In this document: piece by piece, positions 47,501-53,374 of the stretch | Layout: each line of letters starts with the position of its first letter | How positions within the stretch are numbered: position 1 is the stretch's first letter | From: Cliona cf. orientalis | Taxonomy: Eukaryota > Porifera > Demospongiae > Clionaida > Clionaidae | Reading direction: 5' to 3' | DNA length: 64,000 nucleotides | Assembly (NCBI GenBank): GCA_963930775.1 | Contig: OZ005690.1 | Location: 4,262,225 to 4,326,224, forward strand | Translations under genes and position numbers: made by a program | Notes under the pieces: generated by a model | What the model saw: only the letters and a program-made list of their open reading frames with translations | What the model was told of the DNA's origin: nothing | Databases searched by the model: none

Positions 47501-48534
47501 CACTGTCCAAGGGTCCCGCTGGCGCTATAACCTACAGTAGGTGCTTTTCAAACACTTTGCGCGTATATTATTAATATTAAACAGTAATCGCGCCATGGCT
47601 TATAATGGCATTCATTGTGCTGTGTCATAATACGTCACGTACGTATGGAACCAAAATTGAATACGCGTTTCACCAGACTCTTTTTCCACGTGCGATAAAG
47701 AGGCTGGGTACGAGACTAGTGAGCATGGTCTTGTAAGTCAGTGAACTCAGCTATACAATTTTGCAATTGGTTTGGTCAAATTTAATACATAATTCAAAGA
47801 TATCTTTAAGTTAATATTCAATAAAGCACCCAATTTCTAAACCCTGTTTAATAATAACCAAAGCCTTTGTCAGTATTCAGTGTAGATGCCTCATGATGCA
47901 CTCATAGATCTGTATAAGAGCTACCTATACATGTACTGTGATGAAGTGACATCGTTCTCAGTTGCTCTGCATGAATAAACGAAGATTCTATTCGGACAAC
48001 TTAACTGCTCGGTAAAACTTGCCGACGTTTCGACTAGATGCTCTAGTCATCCTCAGGTTTCGACTAGATACTCTAGTCATCCTCAGGATGACTAGAGCAT
48101 CTAGTCAAAACGTCGGCAAGTTTCACCGAACAGTTAAGTTGTCCGAAAAGAATCTTCGTTTATTCATGTACTGTGATGTTTAATGTAGCTACTGTGATGT
48201 TTAATGTACTTAGTGAGATCATACCCTTGTAAGTGCCTTGGAGCATACGCAAAATGTCACCATAATGGGTCATATCTCGCTTCTCGAGTACACTGATAAA
48301 GATCTGATAATTGCGTGGACCCTCTCGCACCTTGTCCTGAATAATTCCAATCAACTGGGCAGCACGGTCCTCTTTTGGATGCAAAGCATTTCCCAGTTGT
48401 TCACGAATGCCTTGTGTGATAAGGCCATCGGCAAATAGAGCTCCACAGACGCCGGTAAGATCTTGCTTCACCGCCAAACTGAGTTCATTTGTAAGGGATT
48501 GGAGGGTTCTGTACTCAGCTGTGTTTGATGCCAT
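26458..48534 (-). CDS. CARD-like death-fold gene spread over 22 kb
   Basis: Minus-strand exons join in phase: 48534-48225 (ATG, CARD-like), 41792-41691, 35972-35937, 27381-26705 and 26517-26458 (stop). A further in-phase exon near 43082 is possible but lacks a good donor. The junctions 41691/35972 (phase 1), 35937/27381 (phase 1) and 26705/26517 (phase 0, GC-AG: AAAAG then GCAAGT) all keep the frame open. The introns are filled with MITEs, SINEs and an opposite-strand gene relic. I recall a similar pairing of an N-terminal CARD-like domain with a downstream helical domain in sponge proteins of death-domain/NLR-like families, which suggests a signalling adaptor. That is memory, not a search. 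The link across the largest intron (35.9 to 27.4 kb) rests only on phase. Confidence 0.5.
26705..27381 (-). CDS. large helical-domain exon of the CARD-like gene
   Basis: The exon is 677 nt: two bases plus exactly 225 codons, beginning after the acceptor CATGCAG at 27382 and ending before a GC donor (GCAAGT). It encodes a predicted mostly helical region. Residues near the start read [20 protein letters not shown], and a second conserved-looking block is [20 protein letters not shown], then an Ile-rich C-terminal strand. I recall such paired blocks in sponge proteins downstream of CARD/death-like domains but know no domain name. An upstream open extension to 27478 on the same frame is probably intronic. 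Confidence 0.6.
27637..27881 (+). pseudogene. relic of FMN-dependent hydroxy-acid oxidase exon
   Basis: The plus strand contains, in two frames, remnants in correct family order: KALVTG (27637), FHGG (about 27720) where the family has NHGG, and then [20 protein letters not shown] and GAKAGFVG (27792-27875). The DGGVR motif and the G-A-x-x-V-F-V-G strand bind FMN in glycolate/hydroxy-acid oxidases (HAO family). The reading frame is interrupted between FHGG and the DGGVR block, the active-site Asn of NHGG is changed, and no other exon is nearby. It is therefore a truncated gene fragment, sitting antisense in an intron of the CARD-like gene. Confidence 0.6.
28060..28586. mobile_element. TAGCCTCGT-ended MITE (Mutator-like group)
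   Basis: TAGCCTCGTACCCAGGCTCT at about 28059 and the inverted CCCAGGTAAGAGGCTA ending 28586 form termini that match over about 45 bp, including GAGGAGAAAGAGAGCCTGG. The interior of about 430 bp is non-coding. The terminal hexamer matches the 35.3-kb element, but I see no clean target duplication here. Confidence 0.65.
29006..29212. mobile_element. MITE with TACYGTA ends (family C)
   Basis: TACTGTATAGCGCCTTAATT (29006) and AATTTAAGTGCTATACGGTA (29193-29212) are inverted termini. The interior repeats TTTTCGTTGAATAA and TTTCGCGG in both halves. It is 207 bp and non-coding. Confidence 0.7.
29597..30135. mobile_element. MITE TACCGTACCCTCGCG, copy 1
   Basis: It begins TACCGTACCCTCGCGAAAGA and ends TCTTTCGCGAGGGTACGATA, with the arms going on into GGGCCC. 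The interior of about 490 bp is shared, in inverted orientation, with the element at 30584-31494 (for example CCACCCCCCACTTTGGGCTC and GTAGCCGCTGCTACTATTCA), so the two are sister copies. Confidence 0.8.
30165..30566. repeat. partial direct and inverted duplication around a SINE
   Basis: A block beginning AGAGCATCTAGCTGAGTGCC occurs at about 30191-30266 and again at about 30495-30566 in direct orientation. GGCTATCAGGCCCAACTCAT (about 30155) recurs inverted near 30460-30490. The tRNA-like sequence lies between them. The arrangement suggests a foldback-type rearrangement or insertion of a second element copy. Confidence 0.6.
30332..30403 (+). repeat. tRNA-like SINE head with cloverleaf
   Basis: The 72-nt segment folds as a full cloverleaf: acceptor GGCTTGG/TCAAGTC, D stem GCTC/GAGC, anticodon stem TCACA/TGTGA, a 4-nt variable loop, and T stem GTGGG/CCCAC around TTCGATC. 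The A-box (TAGCTCAACTGG) and B-box (GGTTCGATCCC) are good. The anticodon loop CCGGAGA would read GGA but has C instead of the invariant U33, and a serine tRNA should have a long variable arm. A hairpin of TTTTTTCC and AAAAAAA follows. I therefore read it as the head of a tRNA-derived SINE, although a functional tRNA cannot be fully excluded. Confidence 0.6.
30584..31494. mobile_element. MITE TACCGTACCCTCG, copy 2, with TA duplication and nested insert
   Basis: It runs from CTGTACCCTCGAGAAAGAGG to CTCTTTCGCGAGGGTACGG, flanked by TA on both sides (30582-30583 and 31495-31496). It is an inverted sister of the 29597-30135 copy and is split by another element at 30675-31037. An unoccupied paralogue of the target exists at 31798-31842, which proves both limits and the TA duplication. 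Confidence 0.85.
30675..31037. mobile_element. hAT-like MITE nested in another MITE
   Basis: The element starts CAGGAGCATATGAGCCGCCC and ends GGCGGCTCATATGCTTCTG. It is flanked by the 7-bp repeat GTATCGC (30668-30674 and 31038-31044). Subterminal arms GGAGCGTCCGAC and TATGTGTTAGGCGAAG recur inverted. CAGRG-type ends and a 7-8 bp duplication fit the hAT superfamily. A diverged relative lies at 41221-41592. Confidence 0.75.
31570..32370. mobile_element. foldback element with about 120-bp arms
   Basis: Sequence from GCCACGCCCCTACACGGAGA, through AAGGTCAAAGGTCAATGATA, to AAAACCTTTTTAAGGCTATCC (to about 31690) recurs inverted and diverged at about 32250-32370. The 560-bp spacer includes the unoccupied target copy for the MITE at 30584. 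No transposase is present. Confidence 0.6.
32371..33000. other. gene-free intronic stretch
   Basis: A C10-11 homopolymer (about 32426-32437) and irregular low-complexity sequence rich in ACCCCC and ATAGC. No exon or element ends were recognised. Confidence 0.35.
33001..34345 (-). pseudogene. disabled spliced gene of transposon type, nested in an intron
   Basis: Minus-strand exons: about 34340-34140 ([18 protein letters not shown]), 33894-33820, 33757-33671 and 33612-33001, the last three joining in phase 0 with good splice sites. The last exon contains [20 protein letters not shown] and [12 protein letters not shown] and a basic, helical tail ([20 protein letters not shown]). Disabling changes are a shift in an A8 run near 34255, an in-frame TGA after ILQIRDKE, and a TAA at 33232-33234 that separates DIVK from the continuing tail in the same frame. 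I recall related multicopy proteins from sponges and cnidarians but cannot name the domain. It lies inside the largest intron of the CARD-like gene on the same strand, so a chimeric transcript is conceivable. Confidence 0.5.
34380..35257. other. gene-free intronic stretch
   Basis: No exon or element termini were recognised. Short minus-strand open frames here have no splice or domain support. Confidence 0.3.
35267..35736. mobile_element. Mutator-like MITE with perfect 9-bp duplication
   Basis: Arms of about 70 bp start TAGCCTCGTCCCCAGGCCTT and include GTATCCACTGCATGCGCATG. The right arm is an almost exact inverted copy ending GGGGACGAGGCTA. The 9-bp direct repeat ATACATGGT flanks both sides (35258-35266 and 35737-35745). 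Long inverted ends plus a 9-bp duplication are the hallmark of Mutator-like elements. The interior is non-coding. Confidence 0.85.
35937..35972 (-). CDS. 36-nt microexon of the CARD-like gene
   Basis: An acidic 11-residue peptide ([11 protein letters not shown]) is bounded by the acceptor TTTTTGTAG and the donor GTAAGT. Both flanking junctions are phase 1, matching exons 41792-41691 and 27381-26705, so the microexon can be included or skipped without frame change. It would add an acidic linker. Confidence 0.5.
36656..37031. mobile_element. Tigger/pogo-like MITE
   Basis: CAGTGCAACCTCGATTATCC (36656) and its inverted partner ending GGTTGCACTG (37031) are flanked by TA on both sides. GTTAATCCGGA and ATCCGGACTT recur internally. 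CAGT ends with a TA duplication and this terminal wording match the Tigger/pogo group as I know it. It is 376 bp and non-coding. Confidence 0.85.
37427..37611. mobile_element. MITE with TACCGTA ends (family D)
   Basis: TACCGTAAATTTGGAAATTT and AAATTTCCAGATCTACGGTA are inverted termini around a 185-bp AT-rich interior containing TACGAAAACATG and CATACGAAGG. It is non-coding. Confidence 0.7.
38019..38337. mobile_element. MITE TACAGTATCACGAAAGAGGG (relative of the TACCGTACCCTCG type)
   Basis: The ends TACAGTATCACGAAAGAGGG and GTCTTTCGCGAGGCTACGGTA, with the following CCGCCCACCCCCAGCTTTGA, resemble the 29.6- and 30.6-kb elements but are diverged and shorter (319 bp). An open frame that crosses it on the plus strand is a by-product. 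Confidence 0.7.
38637..40068. mobile_element. dispersed inverted-repeat element, copy 2, interrupted
   Basis: Matches the 9631-10211 element at both ends: CAGAACCCTCACCGCTACATG at the left, and CTTACCATTTAGCAAAGGAG to AGAGAGGGTT at the right. About 880 bp of extra sequence lies in the middle (about 38900-39780). That part contains two similar blocks with GTTCAACWTGCAGCAAAT (39110 and 39450), possibly a second inserted element. Confidence 0.55.
40452..40980. mobile_element. MITE with TACCGTAAAG ends (family E)
   Basis: TACCGTAAAGTCTGGTTAAT (40452) and ATTAACCAGACTTTACGG (to 40978) are inverted. The subterminal zone repeats TAATAAGCGCA several times on both sides. The minus-strand open frame across the element (40609-41079) contains a plausible peptide in the interior ([13 protein letters not shown]), perhaps residual coding sequence from a longer parent. 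Confidence 0.7.
41221..41592. mobile_element. hAT-like MITE, diverged copy
   Basis: Homologous along its length to the 30675-31037 element (GAATGTGCAGCTGATGCAGT, TTAATTAACC-like and GAACTTTGCCTAACACAT blocks). Ends are CAAGAGTATATGAGCC and TCATATGCTCCTA. ATGCATC on the left against ATGTATC on the right is a plausible 7-bp duplication with one change. Confidence 0.65.
41691..41792 (-). CDS. exon of the CARD-like gene
   Basis: A 102-nt exon between acceptor TAATATTCAG and donor GTATGA encodes [20 protein letters not shown] and a Ser/Gly-rich tail. It starts and ends in phase 1, fitting the microexon at 35972-35937. No domain is recognised. Confidence 0.5.
42263..42865. mobile_element. MITE with TACCGTATAC ends (family F)
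   Basis: TACCGTATACTTTCTAATAT and TTAGAACATATACGGTA are inverted termini. The subterminal zones carry repeated words AGGCGCC, CCTAAATTAGG and GAACCGAAAAA in direct tandem at both ends. The interior is non-coding. TA flanks are consistent with a TA duplication. Confidence 0.7.
43245..43580. mobile_element. TAGTCTCGT-ended MITE (Mutator-like group)
   Basis: Arms of about 70 bp begin TAGTCTCGTTCCTTCCCAGA and include GAACTTGGGC and CCTTGGGCCTG. The right arm ends near CTGGGCATGAGATTA. Flanks TTTTTTTGC (left) and ATTTTTTGC (right) give an 8/9 match, as expected for a 9-bp duplication into a T-rich site. Open frames here are inverted-repeat artefacts. Confidence 0.65.
44029..44445. mobile_element. 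hAT-like MITE CAGGGGCGTAGCCAGG
   Basis: It starts CAGGGGCGTAGCCAGGATTT and ends CTAGCTATGCCCCTG, with G-runs near both ends. The terminal wording is that of widespread hAT non-autonomous elements. The flank TTGAT occurs on both sides. It is 417 bp and non-coding. Confidence 0.75.
44691..45095. mobile_element. Tigger-like MITE CAGTGTAGTCCACTTAATTC
   Basis: CAGTGTAGTCCACTTAATTC (44691) and GATTTAAGTGGACTACACT (to 45094) are inverted ends with TA flanks. TAATTCAAAT words recur in both subterminal zones. Non-coding. Confidence 0.75.
45096..46475. other. gene-free intronic stretch
   Basis: No exon or repeat ends were recognised. It lies in an intron of the CARD-like gene. Confidence 0.3.
46476..46861. 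mobile_element. MITE with TACCRTA ends and poly-C tract (family G)
   Basis: TACCATAAAATCCTGCAATT and TAATCGCGGGATTCTACGGTA are inverted termini. A run of about 26 C follows the left end (46500-46525), and G-runs recur near the right end (GGGGGGCTTATGCGCGAG), so the subterminal arms pair as C-run to G-run. Non-coding. Confidence 0.75.
47129..47718. mobile_element. Mutator-like MITE TAGTCTCGTGCCCAGCC
   Basis: Arms of about 90 bp (TAGTCTCGTGCCCAGCCTCT to TTTTGGTTCC) are inverted at the right end (GGAACCAAAATTGAATACGC to GAGACTA). Flanks GTAAGCATG and GTGAGCATG match at 8 of 9 positions, a near-perfect 9-bp duplication. The short minus-strand open frame inside (47299-47487) has no domain. Confidence 0.8.
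47975..48160. repeat. inverted repeat with tandem hammerhead-like units
   Basis: Arms 47975-48053 and about 48085-48160 are inverted copies (AAACGAAGATTC, GGACAACTTAACTG, TTGCCGACGTTT). At the centre, two exact-length 30-bp units (48027-48056, 48057-48086; one mismatch) read on the minus strand as CTGAGGA, a stem-loop GACTAGA/TCTAGTC, then GAAAC. This resembles the CUGANGA...GAAA core of hammerhead ribozymes reported in Penelope-like retroelements. An unpaired U next to stem II and a changed core in the plus-strand copy argue for caution. Confidence 0.6.
48225..48534 (-). CDS. first exon of the CARD-like gene
   Basis: The ATG at 48534 ([20 protein letters not shown]) opens a 103-codon exon ending at donor GTATGA in phase 1. 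The predicted fold is a bundle of about six helices with the pattern [20 protein letters not shown] ... [11 protein letters not shown] ... [13 protein letters not shown] ... [10 protein letters not shown], as in CARD-type death-fold domains. These mediate homotypic assembly of signalling complexes. An upstream in-frame TTG is not needed. Similar N-terminal domains are common in sponge proteins as I remember them. The protein's C-terminal exons are described at 26.5-27.4 kb. Confidence 0.6.
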
Positions 48535-48799
48535 GATATACAATCCGTTCGGCTTAGTGTGTGAAGAGTTAGAGCCAGGTAAGCACTAGAGTAGGTACTG
48601 ATTTCGTAGCCGCGTGACAGTACAGCATATAGCTAATTTAATTGGGGCGAGCCGGCCCCACACTAATGATGTCAATCGAGATTTTCCGTATACGTATATC
48701 TGCCGTCCGTCATTCCATTATACCTGTCTTCTATTTCAACGATATGCAATATTTCTTCCATTACGCGCATGCGCATACGCGGTATGGTAGTCCCCAGCC

Positions 48800-48856
48800 T
48801 AGTCTCGTCCTCAGACCCCACCCTCCTTTTGAGGGTGGGGTCTGGGGACGAGACTA
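48800..48856. mobile_element. 57-bp palindromic minimal MITE with 9-bp duplication
   Basis: TAGTCTCGTCCTCAGACCCC pairs with GGGGTCTGGGGACGAGACTA with a loop of only a few bases (one mismatch and one bulge at most). The exact 9-bp repeat TCCCCAGCC lies on both sides (48791-48799, 48857-48865). The ends match those of the 47.1- and 43.2-kb elements, so this is the smallest member of the same Mutator-like group. Confidence 0.8.
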
Positions 48857-48865
48857 TCCCCAGCC

Positions 48866-49990
48866 AGGCCAGGAGGGCTGCGCACGAGACTAGGGGACAC
48901 GGGAGAGAACACTTCTAAGTGGAGAAAGGCATGCAAGCTCTAGATCTGTGACATCTGTGATCGAGGGACTAAAAAAAGAAGAAAGACTGAGAAAACGCAG
49001 AAACAGATATCGGAAATTTCAAAAGGAGAGCTGCAGAGACTCAGACTGAGAGGGGCAAGGCTACAGAGAAAAATTATGTCGTTCTAGGCAGGCAGAGCAA
49101 AACATTTTGAGTGCAGAGGATTCATGTGAGACTCCAAATTCAAGGCCCTAAAAACAAGTGACTGTTGCTAGCAAAATGATCATCGCTATGAGGCTATGCT
49201 GAACTTGTGACTACGAGGCCTCTAGCTAAGTAGCTAAAATCTGCTTACAATGCAGTTGTAAAATGTCATGGATCAAGACCCCCTCCCCCCTAACGTCATG
49301 CATAATGACGTTAATTTTTCCACAAGGAATCTGGAAACATAATATGCCGACAAATTAATCTTCCTTTTGTTTGCTCTCATCATGCATATCCCCCTTTCAG
49401 TTTCAGCGATATTCCCATGTGATCTGAGGTAGACAGCTAGTGGGGGGGATCGTCTCACAGCTTAGTTTAGTCAATTGTTGATTATAGATATGGTGCCATT
49501 ATGATGTACATGTATCGGACCTGTAACAACTTGGTTTTACGAACACTGTGGCTACATTAGTGTCCCATAAAAGAGTGGAAATGGACAAAAGGTTCAGAAT
49601 TGAAATTTGCACAACCTGCACCCTTGGAAATATTTGATGACTGGCAAAAGGCGGTTCTTATAACAGTAACATTATCGTGTACAATATCATACCTCTTCAT
49701 GATATAATATGTATTGTACTCGCAGTATAGTGCTTTTAAATATTATATTGTTTTTGATAATAGAATGTAGCTACTCAAAGCATGTGGGGAAAATGCGGTG
49801 AAAAGCTTGCAGAGAAATCCCCAGGTATCCTTAAGAGTCCATTTAAAGATAACAGCGATCAGCTAGACTGAGCTTCTAGATTTTCTCCGAAATAGGCCTG
49901 CTATGATAATAATTATTATGGTCATTTTCCTTTAAATTTCAACATTTTCATTTACTGTTGAATGTTGCCTTGTTCTTTATCATCTTTGAT
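48866..49990. other. gene-free stretch
   Basis: Upstream of the CARD-like first exon. A basic plus-strand stretch near 48960-49040 (KKEERLRKRRNRYRKFQKE) is open for about 50 codons and may be a protein relic, but without splice sites I do not call it. No promoter element could be chosen. Confidence 0.3.
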
Positions 49991-49995
49991 TGTAG

Positions 49996-50310
49996 TGTTG
50001 ATAAAAGGCAAACAATACAGGAAAGCATCGATGCCATGGGTCTCATCTTCCAGTTTGTCTCACAACTCTGTGCAATCTTTAGTTGCTTCATTTTTTCAAA
50101 AGTGGCATATTCAGTAGGAACTACATGTGTGGATAAACTGCCTGAGCTCTTTAAACAAGTAGATAGAGAGGATAATCAAAATTTGAGGGTTAACGGCTAC
50201 ATAACGGAAGAAGATATCAACAAAAGAAGCCAGATGCATCTTCTGAATTTCAGAAAGCACATTGTAAAATGGTACAACAATCAACTTGCTTATGTCTTCC
50301 TCTTTGCAAT
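49996..50310 (+). CDS. candidate exon, unknown protein
   Basis: After an acceptor-like GATTGTAG at 49988-49995 the plus strand is open for about 105 codons with normal protein composition: a hydrophobic segment (LIFQFVSQLCAIFSCFIF), then acidic and basic stretches (ITEEDINKRSQMHLLNFRKH). A following open segment at 50515-50715 may be a second exon. I do not recognise a domain. It lies just upstream of the Ulp1-like relic on the same strand, so it may be part of the same dead element. Confidence 0.3.
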
Positions 50311-50836
50311 TAAGCACTGCATACTCTTTCTCTATCCGTGTTACAACTTACGTGAAATTTCCATTTGGTATAGCTATTGGACTACGATGGGCTCAAGGAG
50401 TACCATGAGCAAAAACTTACAAAGAGAATAGAAGGTAAAGAAAACAAGTGGCTTAAAGGGTGTGAATCACTTTTGTGAACATAGGTATTGATATAGCTAA
50501 TTTTTGAAGCATGAGTGTGGAATAAATATAATGAACAAGTGTATGTGAGAAATTTTGTGCGAAAACATTGGGTTTCAGACTCAGAAATGGACAGACTACT
50601 TGATGTTACAAAATTAATAAGCAGTATAGTGATACAGTCTGCTTTGCTCATAAGCCAAAATTATCTTTGTGCAGTTACTCAAATACAGAAAAAGCTTGAA
50701 ACCATCTTTATATAATTATAGTAGTGGAGCCAATAATAATAATATTATTAAGAGGATACTCATAGCATTACATGTCAGAAGTGAGGATGATGGTATATAG
50801 CGCATTTTTAATTTCATATCTCACGGTTCAAAGTAA

Positions 50837-51123
50837 GGTAATCACTGGTCACTACTGGCAATCGACATTAAAAACGAGAGTGCCTATTATGAGAATTCTC
50901 TTGCGTGGCCTGTACCACACAACCTAATCAGTGAACTAGAAGATAACCTCATGCTTGAGGATAAATTAGAAATTGATATTCATAGTTGTGTACAAGATAT
51001 TATCACCATTCATAAACCTCGTGGTAGTAACCACAGACACCTTGACCAGTGCACACATTTTTACGCACTTCAGACATGTTCTATATCTGTGGTATCATTA
51101 TCATGTGCATGGTAGCTATATAA
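50837..51123 (+). pseudogene. Ulp1-like (C48) protease relic from a transposon
   Basis: The translation begins NHWSLLAIDIKNESAYYENS, which matches the catalytic-His strand (HW.L..ID......YYDS) of Ulp1/adenain-type proteases, and continues to HFYALQTCS, the Gln-Cys region. The catalytic-Cys block (ICGIIIMCMVAI) follows but in a frame shifted by one base, so the copy is dead. Such protease domains are carried by several eukaryotic DNA transposons. No transposase was recognised beside it. Confidence 0.55.
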
Positions 51124-51450
51124 TGGCTGAGAGCTGGGTAGGTTAGCAGGAGTGGAATAACCTAACAGCACCAGAATTCCTACTAAACCCATCACTCCAT
51201 GGTATCTTGACCTTGTCAATGATTCGTTTATTTAGCGCACGTGTTTAATAAATCATGCTCTATATATAACAGGAAGGAAATAATATTATACGCTTAATAA
51301 CCAGAGTTTACAGTAATTAAAAATAATCTTATGATTATCATAAGCAAACTTTCATAAAAATCATAGTAGCTAACTATTTATTGTATAAAATGTAACCCAA
51401 AGGCTGTAATAATCAATATTACAGAATCCGAAAGAGCAGCTGAAGCTAAG

Positions 51451-51855
51451 CTAACACACATTTTTATTTACGCTAGCACTAGTGCTGTGGTGGTCAGTGT
51501 GCCTTTTGGAAATTATGCTAAATTCATGTGCTGTGAAGGCATGCCACAGCATCACAACACCATTCTGTTCTGATGCTGTGCTAGAGAGAGAAGAAATTTC
51601 TCCAAATCCACCACTAAGCATCAAAGGGTAATCATGCTGTTGGTGCAGATCATCACTCTGGGGTATCTTTATTAGGCAATCTACTGCTTGTCGGTGAGAT
51701 TCAAAGTGGGTGATCATTTGTGGCTCCTCTGCATCTGTCAAAATCATGATTGCACCACAGGAGAGTCCTAGCCAGAGTGTATCACTAACACACTCAAAAC
51801 ATACAACCCTCATGAAGCTAAGATCATAGTTCAGCTCAGTACAGAACTGATGCAT
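51451..51855 (-). CDS. C-terminal WD40-like exon of the LRRK-type gene
   Basis: The 134-residue frame includes LWLGLSCGAIMILTDAEEP and SGGFGEISSLSSTASEQNGV, a WD40-like blade pattern as in the C-terminal propeller of LRRK proteins, and ends at a stop codon. Another WD-type segment (TMWCLTSNSLCIMSWDVHTT, 51957-51870) joins the upstream exon in phase 2, but it runs into this frame only through a one-base shift near 51860-51885. That is a mutation, an assembly error, or an intron I could not place. Confidence 0.5.
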   Translation of the reverse strand: MHQFCTELNYDLSFMRVVCFECVSDTLWLGLSCGAIMILTDAEEPQMITHFESHRQAVDCLIKIPQSDDLHQQHDYPLMLSGGFGEISSLSSTASEQNGVVMLWHAFTAHEFSIISKRHTDHHSTSASVNKNVC

Positions 51856-52017
51856 TGAAGGTATTCAGTCAAGTCAGTGGTACCTATTCGTTCAGTTGTA
51901 TGAACATCCCAACTCATGATACAGAGAGAATTGCTGGTAAGGCACCACATAGTGTTACTATGGTGAGAGACAGTCAAACTAATCACCAGATCAGATGATT
52001 CACACACATGTTCTCAC

Positions 52018-53372
52018 CGCTTGATCACAACTCTATCAGGAGCACTCAGTATAACAAGCTCACTACCACATCCTAACCAGATGATGTCGTCAACAGTAAC
52101 CATAGTGGTAATGGAATTGTCTCCTATGTCTATAACGATTGGTTGGCAATCTCCATTCTGCAGCTGCAGTTTGGAGAAGCACTTAAGTTGGCCATTAGCT
52201 TGACCTATAAACGTATAATAGTCATTGTCAGCAATGATTAAGGCTGAATCATTGAGATGGAATCGATCCGTAAACTTGTAGGTCATTGAGTCATAGGCAT
52301 GAACACACAACTCCACCATTCCAATCCACACCTTATTGTCGACTGTGCAAATGGTTGTAGCTCTCTCATTCAGTTCTAAGCTTCCCTGGACCGTCAAGTT
52401 TTCTGCACTAAGAATAAATACCTGTGTTCCCTGGGAGATCTCTTCACCATTCTTTTTGTACTCTCCGTAGACCCAAATTTGTTGGACAGATGGCACAAAA
52501 CAGCATCCACGCACAGAGACAAAATCACATAGCACCTGGGAGGCAATGTGGCACTGGAAGGAAGGCCGCAATAGCTTCAGAAGGAGATTATTGGCCGAAG
52601 GACGGGCTATGGGCCTTTCTTGCCAGCACTCGTCCATCAGGTTTACTAGAATTCTGTAGCTAGTAGTGGTCACATTAGGTAACCTGGACAACTGAGAATG
52701 GGTGGCATAATCTACATCTATTTCTTGGTAAGACTCATTTCTGGTCACTAGTTCATAGAGAAGGATACCAAAGGCATAGATATCCACTTTCTCGGTGTAC
52801 TCTTCTCTGAAAGAGTGCCTAGCCATTTCTGGGGTGGAGTAAGAGGAGAATGATGTCTTGCTCATCAACCCACTTAGTGAATGGTAGACTGCTTGCTCAA
52901 AATTGGCCAGTTTGATGCTGACTTCACTGTTGAAGTCAAGAGACCATAGGAGAATGGAGCTTGACTTAAGCGTGCGGTAGATAATGTCACATTGATGGAG
53001 GTAGCTTAGGGCTGAAGCAACTTGACAGCCAATGTGAAATCTAACTGTTCTGCTGATTTTTACCTCACTGTTCATCAAATTCTGGTAGAGATTGCCCAGA
53101 GGAGTCTTCTCTAAAAGAATACAAAGGGGATCGGGACAAAATCCAAAGATCTTGATGATGTTTGGATGATTGAGTGAACTAAGCATGTCTATCGCTCTTC
53201 TCATGCAAGAGAGAGGACCAAGAGTGATGGACTGATTGTCAATTTGATGGTATGTTGTAATGACGACCTCTTTTTCATTGAAGTGACCACTATAGGTAGC
53301 TCTTTGTCTGCCTTGGTGAAGTGGCTTATCTTCATTGCATTTAAACATCGTCTTTTTGAGACAAAGGTGAGA
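52018..53372 (-). CDS. LRRK-type pseudokinase and start of WD40 propeller
   Basis: Open for about 450 codons to a donor GTGAGA at 52017-52012. The kinase fold is clear (HPNIIKIFGF; SALSYLHQCDIIYRTLKSSS; YSTPEMARHS; EKVDIYAFGILLYELVTRNE; RPSANNLLLKLL), but the catalytic residues are gone. The VAVK-type lysine strand reads VVITTYH, the HRD-equivalent reads YRT and the DFG-equivalent reads NFE. It is therefore a predicted pseudokinase. After the kinase come WD40-like blades (VWIGMVELCVHAYDS; IWLGCGSELVIL). It follows the COR exon but is separated from it by an in-frame TAG plus a five-base surplus at 53375. Confidence 0.65.
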
Positions 53373-53374
53373 GG

